A stretch of DNA of 64,000 nucleotides, taken from assembly GCA_016490735.1 (NCBI GenBank), contig JAEMWC010000129.1, forward strand, positions 1,145,001 through 1,209,000, read 5' to 3'. Positions 1 through 12,000 of this stretch are shown piece by piece. Under the pieces are notes generated by a model. That model was not told the DNA's origin and did no database searches. It saw only the letters and a list, made by a program, of their open reading frames with translations. The stretch's first letter is position 1; each line of letters opens with the position of its first letter. The position numbers and the translations under genes are program-made. The stretch comes from Pachyseris speciosa. Lineage: Eukaryota; Cnidaria; Anthozoa; Scleractinia; Pachyseridae.

Positions 1-117
1 TTAAAGCTCTGAAGCGACTATCCAGCTGGCGAGCCACCGACAAGCACTCAAAATTTGGCCCTGTGTTCTGTAGTTGCTCCGGTACTCAAAGCATTGAAGC
101 GTGCAAAGCATCATGGT

Positions 118-190
118 AGTGGCAGCGCTCGGCCATGTGAAATAATTTTTCAAACGAAAGTAAATTTTCGCATGGCCGAGCGCTGCCACT
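118..190. repeat. Perfect 20-bp inverted repeat (hairpin)
   Basis: Arms 118-137 and 171-190 are exact reverse complements (AGTGGCAGCGCTCGGCCATG) around a 33-nt AT-rich loop. It may be the end or remnant of a miniature foldback element. Confidence 0.8.
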
Positions 191-481
191 AATTTTGTTT
201 TGCATTATCTTTTCAAAGTGTATTCAATTTTAATTTACTTTAACTTCGAATTAAAAATGTATTCAATTTTAATTTGAATCAAGTTTGATTTTGATTTGTA
301 CTTTGCTTTTTGTTTTACATTTAATTGCATTTGACTTTGACTTTATTTGCATTTTCTTTTATAATGCATTGCATTTGTATTTGATTTTAATTTTATTTTC
401 ATTTTGTTTCACATTTATTTGCTTAAAAAAAGCAAAAATGGACCTCAAAACTTAGTGGCAGTCCTCGGCCACCATAGTATG
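191..481. other. AT-rich intergenic DNA, no gene seen
   Basis: Degenerate runs of the type TTTGATTTTGATTTG and TTTAATTT. Nothing coding is visible. Confidence 0.6.
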
Positions 482-642
482 GTCACGTATGGGAAAATGT
501 CGATTCATCTTGTGGCTTTTGAAGTCTGAACAAACAATATGTTAAGAGAAGTGTCTATGCGAATGTTTGGAAGTTCAACGGCGAGAAGAAAGTTTTTAAC
601 ATGAGTAAACTTAACGGCCGATGGACTGCCGTGTTTCCCCGT
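482..642. repeat. Left copy of a 160-bp direct repeat
   Basis: The stretch from TCACGTATGGGAAAATGTCG to GATGGACTGCCGTGTT recurs in the same orientation at 1282-1440 with scattered substitutions. Confidence 0.85.
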
Positions 643-835
643 GTCTGCTTCAGTAGACAGCGAGTAGTCTCTAATTTTGGCGATGGATTGTGGGGGCACG
701 TGCGCGCGCGAAGTTGCGAGGAGACGCGACGCGAGGGGAGCGCCAAAACTTAGAGACTACAGACAAAGGGAGTTTGACCTTTCACGGCCGAGTGATTCGA
801 GTGTAAATCTCATATCAACAGCAAGAATGATGCCT

Positions 836-1271
836 CAGGGGCACCCAACGAGCCAAAGCAGCCAAAAGCTGTGTAAAGGCATTTTTAAATACATTATGGT
901 GTTTGAAGTCTGTTTAAAGTGATGTTTTGGTTAGCTAGAAAACTTTGATCTGTTCGGATTCCCTAGCTGAAATGTTAATTGCCCGAAAGTTTTAGGGAAC
1001 AAAATCTTTCTTTGAGAAAATACTAGTTGAAGTTAACTTTCTAGGGAACCTTTTTTCTTTCCGAAAATGCTAGCTGACGTTTTTTACTGCCAAAACAGCA
1101 ATAACAACCTTTCCGAAAACATCAGGGGTTATGATTTCCACATTACGAATCTTTTAGGCCACGTTTTAGTTACGAAAATCCGAGTACACTCTTTAATCGA
1201 CGCCGAAAGCCTTAGGCGAACTACCTTCCACCGAACAGATATCTACCGAAACTTGTCGTTGGGTGCCCCTG
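836..1271. mobile_element. Non-autonomous DNA transposon, copy 1, 6-bp target duplication
   Basis: Terminal inverted repeats CAGGGGCACCCAACGA / TCGTTGGGTGCCCCTG bound 436 bp. The direct repeat ATGCCT (830-835 and 1272-1277) flanks it exactly. The interior is non-coding. It matches the copy at 2189-2635 throughout. A 6-bp duplication fits few DNA transposon superfamilies (Dada is one); the superfamily is not assigned. Confidence 0.9.
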
Positions 1272-1281
1272 ATGCCTGTTG

Positions 1282-1440
1282 TCACGTATCGGAAAACGTC
1301 GATTCACCTTGTGTCTTTGAAGTCTGAACAACTAATATGTTAAGAAAAGTGTCTATACGAATGTTTGCAAGTTCAACAGCGAGAAGAAAGCTTTTAACAT
1401 GACCAAAATGTAACTCCAGATGGACTGCCGTGTTCCCGTA
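1282..1440. repeat. Right copy of the 160-bp direct repeat
   Basis: It begins TCACGTATCGGAAAACGTCG and parallels 482-642 over its length. The copies are 800 bp apart with the 836-1271 element between them. Confidence 0.85.
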
Positions 1441-2182
1441 TCCGCTCCATTGAGATGTACATTTTGTTGAATAACTCAAGTACGGGATATCACACACCCC
1501 TGAGACTTTGACAGGTAGTTTATTTACTATTTTGCCACAATATCTCAATTTCTGGACTTTAATTTTTGAATGATAAGCGATTATATTTTACAAATGTACT
1601 AGCGTCCCTTGAAACTGTCCAGAAACGTTCCTTTCTTGTGTTTCAAATGACCCTGGATTGACGTATTTGTAAACAGTTTCACTCTGCTAATTAATTTTCT
1701 ACTCACATTTCACCGAGACGCCATTCACATTTATGCGAAAAAATCCAACATCGTTCGATAAGCGTTCCCTTTCTCAAACAATTATCCATCGAAGCGAAAA
1801 CAAGTGTGCTTAGTTTTTTTTTTTGGAATCAGCACACTATTTTTATGATCTTGCATAACGATAAACCTCTGTGGCCTAAAGGTCATTGTATCTGCCTGTG
1901 ACGCAGCTAACCCGGGTTCGATGTCTTTTAGTGGTATATATCACGGGCTTTATTTTTTCTGTTTCTCTTTTTCTTGTTCTTTTAGAAATATTTTTTACAA
2001 GTGTTATAATTATTGTGCTCAATGGTTGAGCTGTATTTTAGAGGAATATATGTTGATAGGGGTCTAAAGAAATAGACTCCAACACAAGCTAAACACAATG
2101 CGTCCGATGTAAGAAAGACAGACTTCCCTCTATTCTTTTGTTTAGCACTAAGTTAGGGATACAATACTGTTTTTTGCAAGCC
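1441..2182. other. Intergenic DNA with a tRNA-like fragment, no gene
   Basis: Around 1870-1925 a box A-like TGGCCTAAAGG and a box B-like GGTTCGA are spaced as in a tRNA, but the arms do not pair well, so it is at best a tRNA-derived SINE remnant. The rest shows nothing. Confidence 0.4.
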
Positions 2183-2188
2183 CGGGTT

Positions 2189-2635
2189 CAGGGGCACCCA
2201 ACGAGCCAAATCAACCAAAAGCTGTAGAAAGGCATTTTTAAGTCCCTTATGGTGTTGTAAGTCTGTTTAAAGCGATATTTTCATAAGCTAGAAAAAGTTC
2301 ATCTGTTCGGATTCCCTAGCTGAAATTGTAATTGCCCGAAAATGTTAGGGAACAAAACCTTCCTTTGAGAAAATGCGAGCTTAAATGAACTTTCCACGAA
2401 CTTTCTACGGAAACATTTTATTTCCGAAAATGCTAGCTGACGTTTTTGACTGCCAAAATCGGCAATTACGACCTTTCCGAAAACATTAGGGGCTATGATT
2501 TCGCAATTACGAATCTTTTAGGCCACGTTTTAGTTACGAAAATCCGAGTGCACTCTTAAATCGACGCCGAAAGCGCAAGGCGAATTACCCTCCACCGAAC
2601 AGATATCTACCGAAACTTGTCGTTGGGTGCCCCTG
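2189..2635. mobile_element. Non-autonomous DNA transposon, copy 2, 6-bp target duplication
   Basis: Same termini and orientation as 836-1271, 447 bp, flanked by CGGGTT at 2183-2188 and 2636-2641. The insertion splits a sequence reading GCCCGGGTT...CGGGTTTAGGC. Confidence 0.9.
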
Positions 2636-2966
2636 CGGGTTTAGGCTAATTGTAGCCTCTTGTTCTTTAATTCTCTAGTTATTTTACTTATTTAATTTCA
2701 TTGTATGTAAGATTCGTCCTTGGGTTTGTAAGGGTAAATAAAAATAGTCGTTGTTGTTCTATGCGACTCCCTAATATAATGCGAGACAAAATCAACCATG
2801 AGTAGCCGAATGGTAGACAAACGTCATAGTGTTATCTAATGCGGCATGATCGAAGTCACAGGAAGATCTGATCATAATAACAGTAACTGTTTATGAGAGA
2901 GGAATAAAAGCAACAAGAGAGTCTTGGGCTTTTGGAGATAATTTACGTATTATTATTCAACACATT
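2636..2966. other. Intergenic DNA with a likely retroposon 3' end, no gene
   Basis: Ends near 2760 with AATAAAAATAGTCGTTGTTG, in the style of LINE or SINE tails with short tandem 3' repeats. Nothing else is supported. Confidence 0.35.
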
Positions 2967-3176
2967 AGGGCCGTTTATACGAGAGAAAATAAGCCGCGGC
3001 TTACTCTGGCCACGGCTTACATAAGACGCGAACACTCCGTATAAATGGTACAAAATCTACGTTCACGGCTTACTCAAGCTGCGGCTTATCCTGGCCTAGG
3101 AGTTTTTACTCGTATAAATGGTTCCTTTCGCGTCTTATGTAAGCCGCGGCCTATTTTCTCTCGTATAAACAGCCCT
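2967..3176. mobile_element. 210-bp Harbinger-like MITE
   Basis: Long inverted termini starting AGGGCCGTTTATACGAGAGA (right end TCTCTCGTATAAACAGCCCT) and extending through AAGCCGCGGC. A 3-bp ATT duplication flanks it (2964-2966 and 3177-3179). The size and 3-bp duplication suggest PIF/Harbinger; the class is inferred. Confidence 0.8.
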
Positions 3177-3717
3177 ATTGTGACAATGTCCAAATATGGT
3201 CATAGCGCGCTGATTATTCTTCGTTGGTACAGAAAATGGTTTTGCGTGGCACTTGATTTACTAGTAAATGATGCAGTAATAGTTTTTTTTCTTTCCGAGT
3301 GCTGAGAAGAGGTTATTCCCGAAACGTTTGACTGTGATTATACACTGAGTTTCTCGGCTATCACTGCATCATTATTCGTCATGCATACTCCACAGATATC
3401 CTGCGATATACGTAAGTGTGTGTGTCGCGGAGAAAAATGGTGTTTTTTCCAGGTTTTTTTTTTTTTTGCAACAAATGCCGAAAATTGTGCCTTGTCATTA
3501 ATGCGTTGAATAATAAAACAATTATCCTGCTCAATCTTGCGGAATATCGCAGGATAATTGTTAAATGTATTAAAACTATTAAGTGATGGAAGCAATAAAG
3601 TCAGTTAAAGTTGAAGTTGAAGTTGATATCAATGACTTAACTGAAGTGGTATTGTTAGTCTGTCACGTAATTTAGATCTGAACCCAAACATGTATTTGCA
3701 ACAGTGGAACATTTGAA

Positions 3718-5416
3718 GAGGGGGGTGAATAGGTTCGCGGATCGGCGGATTTGGCTAAAAAAACTACTCGGATTTCGGATTTTGAGGATACATTTTGCGG
3801 ATTGGCGGATTTTGAATGCTCAGCGGATCACGGATTTCTTCAATATTTCAGCGTGGATTATAGTCTCCCTCGCAGCCGCTTTTTTGGGCTGTCACGCAAC
3901 GAGCGTTGCGTGACAGCCCAAAAAAGCGGCTGCGAGGGAGACTTTGTGGATTATGGATTTTGTTTGTTTTGAAGTGCGGATCGCGGAACTTAACTCGGCG
4001 GTCTGTTTCAATTTTTTTCTGCCTGACCTTAGAACTAGACTAGATTAAGCAAAGGACACAATTTTCTGAAAAAAATCCACCTTTGAGCATTTGCCCATAA
4101 GATGACAGATCGAGTACCATTGACTACCACACCGGCCAAAACCGGCCGCGCAGAACGACGTCCCTTGTACCATACCCGAATGAGCACGATTACGTCAAAC
4201 AGGCCGGAGAAAACGCGAAAAAAAAAAAAAAACAAGTGACGTTGAGCCGAAAATTTGAATGAAAATCTTGTTCCACTACCCACCTGCACTTCCTTCCATC
4301 TAATCCTATGATCCTAAAGGTTTTCCACAAATCTTTCCCACCCAAAGAAAATGCCCAGCAAGAGAAAAAGAAAGGAGAGGGGGCAGTGAAACTTTTCAAC
4401 CTTGTGCATGGCCGAACTTAAGCATCAGGGACAGAAGGGCGCGAGGAGCTCCACCAGCAAACAGAGTTTTGGGCAATTTTGGTTCTTTTTGGCTAGATTC
4501 TGGCCAGAAAATGGCTAGACGAGCTTCGAAAGGTGTTTTTTGGCAAAATGCTTGGTAGTTAAAGGTCTAACGCATCTTTGACCTACAATGTAATCCCCAG
4601 GATCTCGACTTCTGACCAGACAAAAAGCCATTGTCCTCACCAGACCACCACGTGTACCATCGGCACGGTCAACATGGAGGGTCTGGTCATTGAGACAAAG
4701 ACCATCGATTGCGTCGCATTTTTTACCGAGAAGGTGCCAAAGGCGATGACTTCCTTTATCAACTTCAACTTCAACTTCTTTATTATTATGCACTATAAAA
4801 ACAGCTCTCGGTGCTGCGGTGATTCCAGCAATTGGAAAAGTGTAGTGAAATTATACGAGCATATGAGGTTAAAACGGATTGCTATGTTTTATACTACGAC
4901 ACTTCTGTTGTCTTTAGATTAGGTTTCTTTAATGATTACAAAACAGTGGTCATGGTGGGGATTAAACTTTAGATTTCGCTACACTCTTTTAAACATGTTA
5001 TTGTTAAAAAAAAAACAACAACAAAAGATTAACTCAGCTATCACAAAGGATCTTAATCCAGTGGGAGCTAGAACTCAAAATAGTTAGTAACTATGAACTC
5101 AACCAACTTGACGTTTCAAAGACCTGTAAGAACCAGTCCTCTCATTGATTCGAAAGGACGTAAAACGTAACCCAAATAAAAAAATGCACGCTGTTCTAAT
5201 GACATAAGATTTCAAATGTCAGCAGCAAACATTTTAATCTTAGAGCGATTGGGACGCGCGCATCTCGCGCTCGCCTGTAACACTTCGCGACATGCCTAGT
5301 TGGCTTTCTTGTCGCTGCGGATTCAGATTTTTGTAAAAATATCCGCGGATTGGCGGATTTTGCGCCGAAAAATTAACACGGATCGACGGATTTGCTGACC
5401 CCTATTCACTCCCCTC
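3718..5416. mobile_element. 1.7-kb foldback-type element with 6-bp duplication, inserted in an older repeat
   Basis: Inverted heads GAGGGGGGTGAATAGG (left) and CCTATTCACTCCCCTC (right), flanked by a perfect TTTGAA at 3712-3717 and 5417-5422. Just inside each head are units of the type GCGGATTGGCGGATTTT (3735-3830 and 5316-5392), which run in the same direction on both sides. Sequence outside the element (about 3680-3711 and 5423-5720) continues collinearly in an uninterrupted related repeat at about 38625-38955, which marks the empty site. The interior is non-coding and includes the perfect palindrome at 3862-3943. Confidence 0.85.
3862..3943. repeat. Near-perfect 82-bp palindrome
   Basis: Two 40-bp arms, exact reverse complements, with a 2-nt centre. 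The left arm begins AGTCTCCCTCGCAGCCGC and contains GGGCTGTCACGCAACG. The arm resembles the termini of the 17035-17995 MITE (TAGTCTCCTTCG...AGCC), so it may be a collapsed member of that family. Confidence 0.9.
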
Positions 5417-5422
5417 TTTGAA

Positions 5423-5742
5423 AGCTTTGCACGGCGAGTTTTCTTACCGCCAAAGTACGTAACATGTGCATGGAAACTATTTGCAGTTGTCGATGGCCAC
5501 GGATGATGAGGAGGCAATGGGCTGCAACATATAACTTGTAAAACTAAGTTAACTTTTTCAAGTTTCATCATTGAGTCGAGGAAAAATCACCATTAAAATT
5601 TACTAGTTTCTTTTCCTTCCAAGAAAAGATTTGAAATCTACCTCTGCCGGCGTGTTACACAGGCCGTTCCTGTAATAGAAAAAGTACGTCCTCACAATTT
5701 GAGCAAACCTATAACAAGAATTACCACGACGGTAACCCTTTT
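5423..5742. repeat. Right part of an interspersed repeat (paralogue near 38.7 kb)
   Basis: Collinear with about 38690-38955: both read ACATGTGCATGG/TTATGTGCATGG, then ACTTTTTCAAGTTT, then TTTCCAAGAAA and GAAATCTACCTCT. No coding content. Confidence 0.75.
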
Positions 5743-6066
5743 AATCATAAAAATTACAATTTTCTCGATTGTGATTGGCTTACAAAACTCCTAGTTTCCA
5801 CTAATTCACTTGCCAATTTGTTATCGGACAGTTTGTTATTGGACAGTTTGTTATCGGACAGTTCAATAAGCCAATCACATTCAAAGTAGTATTTTAAATC
5901 AACCAATCACAACCTTGGTTGCAATCACCATACATTTTGATCGTAGTCAATTTCAGAGCGACATTAAACAATTTACGCTTCCTTTGTCAGTTTTTTAATG
6001 CAAAATTTCCTTCCCTTTTATAATTTGGCTCTTCCTCTTTTCTCGGAAATTGTAATTTTTATGATT
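5743..6066. mobile_element. Foldback MITE with 21-bp arms
   Basis: Begins AATCATAAAAATTACAATTT and ends with its inverse (AAATTGTAATTTTTATGATT). It holds a three-unit 15-bp tandem repeat (TTATCGGACAGTTTG) at 5821-5865 and several CCAATCA motifs. Confidence 0.75.
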
Positions 6067-6086
6067 AATTGGTAGTAAGACTTCGT

Positions 6087-6090
<4 letters not shown>

Positions 6091-6117
<27 letters not shown>

Positions 6118-6191
6118 GATAAACAAATTGGACTCCCGCTGCGCGGTCGTCCGATTTTGTTATCACTCGTATGATTACAGACCGAATTGGA
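6091..6191. repeat. 101-bp hairpin
   Basis: Arms TCCAATTCGGTCTGTAATCA and TGATTACAGACCGAATTGGA are exact inverses; pairing continues inward with small gaps. Likely a MITE remnant. Confidence 0.85.
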
Positions 6192-9020
6192 CTCCACTCA
6201 GTCCTATTACCATTACATACTTAGTACAGACGTCACCCCAAACTTCACTTCATAGGTCAAGATTGGGGAAATCACCGGTGTCAAAAATTTTGCTGGCAAG
6301 AGACGGTTTCAAACTGCTAAACTCCACCTGTCGACGTAGGCTAAAAAGAGCCTTTTCCAGTAAGTGATATAACGACATGGCGAAGTTTCCGGTCGACTAA
6401 GAAATGCGAGTCCCTAAGTACGTATAATTTTGGACAATGTCAATGTTTTCATTTCCTATGTGAAACTTATATGATCATCTTTCTTTGCTCGCCGTCGTAA
6501 GACCGTAAACTTGTTTTTTGTTTTTAGGATTGATGTTTAACATCCACGATTTGCAATATGATGATAGCGTATTAAGACAACTTTTTGCAATCCTGTTCGT
6601 AATTGTTAGAGTGTAATTAAATAATCAAAGGAACGGGGCGGGGAGGGGAGGCTGGGGTGGGTACAGCCCCAGAGTCGTCAGAAAAATTCACTTATTCGGG
6701 CAAAATTGGACCACCATTCGGGCACTGCCAAAACGAAAAGAACATTTGTTTGCCTCTTAGAACGCTGGAAATCGTATTTCTGAGGACTAACATTTCGAAA
6801 TTTCACGAGGGAGCATGCCCCCAGATCCCCCCACCCCCAGATGCACCTGCCTTCGGTTGTCGTTTGTTCGAAACCCCTTTCTATAAACCCTTGATCCGCC
6901 GTTTTCCGGCCGTTTTATGAGCCCGCGTTCCTTGCCCCACACCACGTTCGTTGGGAGGAGGATTGAGGAGGATGACCTGGACTCCCAAAACGGCTGGAAA
7001 TCGAGCCTACCCCAGCAGTACCCAGATCCTACTTGTGATTACTAAGCATCGCCATAATCAACATGGAAAGGGGATATCTTAATAAAACTGGGGCAAAATA
7101 ATATGTGAAGGATCATTAACATTTAGGACGCGGCGAAATAATCACTCCTCATGGTGAATCTCATCTCTTTTTGTGTTTGGCGACGATAACGAACTTTAAT
7201 TAACTTTGGGTCATGAAAAAACATCTCTTCGTATCAGTGAGATACAACTGTTTCATTCGCCGGGGCAAATAACGCTCAAAATTTCCCCCGTATGCCCAGG
7301 ATTTCAAATGAGAACAGTAAGTCGTTAATTGGAACAGATTAAAGAGTAAAGGGCTCGAAATACAACCTTGGCGAACACCTCTTACGTACTGAAATTATCT
7401 TGTCTTGTTATTACCAATCTTTATGGAGCAGGTCCCTCAGGACCTGCTGAGGCGTTTCAAGGTAATCAAGAAATGTAGAAACCAATTTAACTGTTAAGTG
7501 CACGAAATTCTTTTTAATAACAAACTTAAAGCCAAATCGTCATGTGCAATCAGACCCCATTCGTGCGAAAGTATTTGTGTAATTTTCGCACCCTGTTATG
7601 TTAATTTTCGCGCCAAGATCGCTTTAAATGCTGTAATTTGCATGATCTGATACATAGCTCCCTTGACAATGGAGTCATGATCACTTCGAAACGTCGGATA
7701 TTATCGTTCTTTTTTGCTGTTGTATAGGCTTTTGATCAACTTCTTAAAGATTCCTCTGACATTAATTTGCAACATCTTACAAGGAATTCCCAACACTTCT
7801 CAGGTGGACATGCAAAGCTTCTAGAGATCGCCAACCTATAAAAAAACCAATTGAAAACCGCTGAGTTAGTGCGTGCTAACGAGGGGAAAGAAAGCCCAAA
7901 ATGATTTGAGTTATACCCATAGCCAGGGTACAGCCACCCGGCCCCTCCCCATTTATACCCATCGTATAAAAAAAATACATTATTACTGGTAAAATTCTCC
8001 TGAAAATATTTTAGTACGGTAGAAAACAACCACTTACGCCATTCCCGAAAGATCAAAACCATAATTTCATTACTGACTTCTTTTGCTTAGTAAGGTCTAA
8101 AAATGAGGATTCTTTTGAAGAAAGGTGCCACCAAGGCTCCCACAGCTCGACATGGCTGTATTGTTTCTCTCTCTTTTTTTTCACCACCCCAGCCAATAAT
8201 TCCCTCAACTAGGCTTCCGTGGTAAATGGTCTGGTAACTTTCAAACATGCCCATCTTATTCTTTTAACAAAACAGATCGTATTAGGCAGTACTATAAAAA
8301 AACAAACAAACAAACAAACAATCTGTCCTCGTTTCTGACAGAAACGTGACCGTAGAACGACTACTTCCACCAGCAACCCCCGACACTATTAGTACCTGTT
8401 TTCAAACTGATACTTTAGCTGGTGCCCAGTTCGGTAGACAATGGTATGCTGGAACTGATTACTGATGTCTTACGGAAAGAGCTATAATCTCAAAGCTTGT
8501 TTCCTGTGGGTTCCACTAATTCCCAACATGATGTTGCAGCACGATAGTGGAGATTTCAGCCAGAGCCAAAGTCAACAGCCTACGCTATTTTAAAATTCAC
8601 ACGTTTGGTTGATACTTGGTAAGGATATGTCAAAACTTGTGAGGCGCTCACATTTCGATCTATTTCTGCGGTTCAGGAGCAATCACCTTCAATTAAGGAT
8701 ACGGCCAGGAAATTTTTGGCACGATATTGTAAGTGTAAATCTTTTGAAAGATGCTTTTTCGATCAGTGAATTTTGACAATGACGCTGAAAAATCTCCCAC
8801 CTTTGTCTTCGTAAAACTTGAAAAAAAGCGATTTTACCACGAAACCAATCGGGAAACATCGGATATCTTCGGGTATTTCCTTCCCAGCTCCTCACGGTCA
8901 GATATTGGCAGCTGCGAGAAAATGGCGGATGTGTTATGAGACTACTGGAATCTTTCAAGTTTTTTTTCGAGGAACTGAACATATCCTGCATCAGAGAATT
9001 AATGAAAAGATAGCGGAACA
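6192..9020. other. Intergenic DNA upstream of STX16, no gene supported
   Basis: Open frames here are short and lack splice or family support. At 7660-7710 the text TTGACAATGGAGTCATG...CGAAACGTCGG resembles the 3' end of a Penelope-like element. A (CAAA)n run lies at 8302-8320. The STX16 promoter must lie near 9020, but no clear TATA box is seen. Confidence 0.5.
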
Positions 9021-12000
9021 ATGGCGACTAGGAATCTAACGGAGATTTACATTAATCTTCGCACGGAAATAACTCGTTTCAAAGCGTATTCGCTCGGTGA
9101 CTCCGTACGTAGTGATAGCCCTGGGGTACTGTACCTTACAAATGCCGCCACGAAAAACATACGCTGAGTTGTCCTCGCGAAACAAAGTCGACAGAATTAC
9201 TGAGGAAGATTTATTTTGTTTGGATTTTAACAGGACGATGATACAGTTGCGCTTGTCAGAAGAACAAGTGATCTTGAGCTCGGTGTTCAAACCGGCGGAA
9301 TTAGTTCTTTACCTCCACAATGGTGAGTATCATTTTCCTTCAGCTTTTCGTTTGATAGAAAAAAATCTAATTTTGTATTCATAGTATATCTGAGTTTTAA
9401 GACATGATATATGAATGTGTTAAAAAATTGTTTTGAATGTCAGATGGGAATTTACATTGAAAAAGGAGACAGTACATAATATTTATGCAATTCGGTTCAA
9501 ATTTTAATAAGCTTATCCGTATATATACACCTATCTTTGAAAAAAATACCTGTCAAATTAAAACTGCGATAGCCCCGTAGAAACACGAAAGCATGCTTCT
9601 CTTAGCTGTGCTGAGGAAGTACTCCGAAGTTAGGGCTTTCAACTTGATGATTGATATTCATGGATTTTAAGGATTTGGTAATAAAAAGGGATGTTATTTT
9701 TTCCAGTTTGCTGGTATATGGTAAAAGAAACTGAAAAGAGTTTTTGCCCAGTTTCTAAAATCCCATGTTATCATGTATGAAAGCTTGGGAAAAACTGATC
9801 CAGCAATTTCATTTTATATCTTTCCTGTTTTTCACATTCTCTAATATGTCTAAACATGTATTACTAACCACAACTTTTTATGGGACAAATAGCTTGTTCT
9901 ATTAATTAAATTAATTTAACCAATTATTATTATTAACTTGATGTTTCCTGTGATTGACACTAATTCATTATTTTTTAAATTTAACAGGGTGGATGTGGTA
10001 GAGGAGGTAGGAATTAAATATGCCTTTTACTGGGAGAGTTGAAAACACTGAGCCCCGCTCCTTGGACTACCCACTGACCCCCACTCCGTGGACTACCCCA
10101 CGGAGTACTCCACGGACTACCCTATGGACTACTCCGCGGACTACCCCCTTATGGTAAAACAAAAATCACTTTCAGGCTGAAAATAAGACAAGAGACGTAC
10201 TTGCGTCAGTCGCCATCTTGGTTACCGCCATTTTACTTGGTGGGTTTACCTAAAAGATAGAATCTGGAATCCGGACTCGAGATTCCGGAATCTAGAAAAT
10301 CAGAAAGAGCTCGGATTGAGGCCAATATTTGAAACCAAATGTTCCTACAAATGATCGAACTCTACTACCGTCACTGTGTTTCGCCTATCTCCTGAGTTGA
10401 CATCAACATGTTCCTGTTTTGTATATACCGCAGGTAACTCGGCTAGCACCATCTTGTATGAAACACGTAATTCACTTACTAGGCAAGTTGTTTGGCTATA
10501 ATATAATGTAAATAAATGTAAGATGTTTATAAGTTTTACTTCTCATTTTCTCTGTAACATTCGCAAGTTGATTGCCTTGTGAGTAAGGATCCTCGTACTT
10601 CGAACAAGCAGGGAGCGGGGCTTCGACAAAACACTGATCCCCCGTTTACTGATCCCCCACTGATCCCCTACTAATCCCCTTACTGATCCCACTACTGATC
10701 CCCCTACTGATCCCCTATAAAATTCACTGGAAAAAGGAAAACAACAAAGTAAAAAAAAAAAAAGGATTTGAGGCTGAATAAAGTTGAAGGATAAATTCGG
10801 TTGGAAGATAAACACAAGCGTCAAGCGAACGACATAACAAACCAGAAGTCGATCCAATCAACATCCCGTTGCAGTGTCGCTCCGTGTATGTTTATTGTCG
10901 AACTGTTTTCGTTTCTTTCTGTCTTCGTTGTTGCCGTTATCGTGGCTTTTCGTAGACACGGATAGCATAATTGATGATGCTTCCATTGATTTTGCGCTCG
11001 TTTATCGTAGAAGAGAGCTGGGGTACTTGTAATGAGGGTGAAACAAGTTCATTTAAAGTAGGTCCTCCATCGGACCAAGTTTCCACCATCTTTGAACTCT
11101 GACGTAAGCCAGAATTTATCCTTGAACTTTATTCAGTCTCAAATCCTTTTTTTTTTTTTTTAACTTTTTCCAGTGAATTTTATAGGGGATCAGAAGGGGG
11201 ATCAGTAAGGGCATCAGTTAGGGATCAGTGGGGATCAGTAAACGGGGGATCATTGTTTTGTCGAAGCCCGCTAGAAGCGAGAGATGTATACAAGTGGTGG
11301 CGTTTTGATCGAATTTGATCGTAAGTTACACATCCCACCTCGATTAGCTTTGCTACATACGGGTTGTGTATTTCTCTAAATTGTAATTTTCAAATTATTG
11401 AAATAAGGGAATGATGATGATAATAAAAGGCACAAAGCTTCATGGGGTGATTTATCTTGGACATCGAGTACCACCGGAATGGTCATCTACAAGTTCAGTG
11501 CCAGTGAATGATCAAAAAGGTGCTTGAGATTTCGCTAAAAAAGTTGCTTTTCTAAAAATTGCCTGTCGTTTTCAAAAAGTTGATCAAAGATCAAAAGGTT
11601 TCTCAATAGTTGCTCGTTACTAAAACAATTAAGAATACTTAGTTTCGCTTTTTAAGGTAAATTTATTCGTTTCTGCTCATATGCGATTGACAGGTTGTCA
11701 ACTATTCAACCAACTACTTTTAGCGACACAAAATGTGCATCCGAAGCATGATTTTAATAGCATTCGCCACTGTATTCAGTATCAACAGTTAGTTTGATAA
11801 CTGAGGGTCATTTCCGGAGCATGGAAACAATAATTTTTAAAAACATCATGAGCACAAAGACTTCAAATAGCACTAAAATTATAATCCATGAAATTAATAA
11901 GAGGAATAAAAGATCTGAAGAAGACGGTAGATGTCTTACAGGAGGAGGTAGGTGACAGGAGTGGAGTCTTAGTCTGGGACTTGGTTTGTTCCTTCCAGTT

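Noticed and set aside
1870..1925. tRNA gene
   Set aside because: Box A-like and box B-like text, but the acceptor and anticodon stems do not pair.
5821..5865. CRISPR-like or regulatory tandem repeat
   Set aside because: Three adjoining 15-mers without spacers, inside a foldback MITE.
9097..9384. 95-codon ORF over STX16 exons 1-2
   Set aside because: Wrong frame. The STX16 frame with an intron 9105-9233 matches the family; this frame does not.
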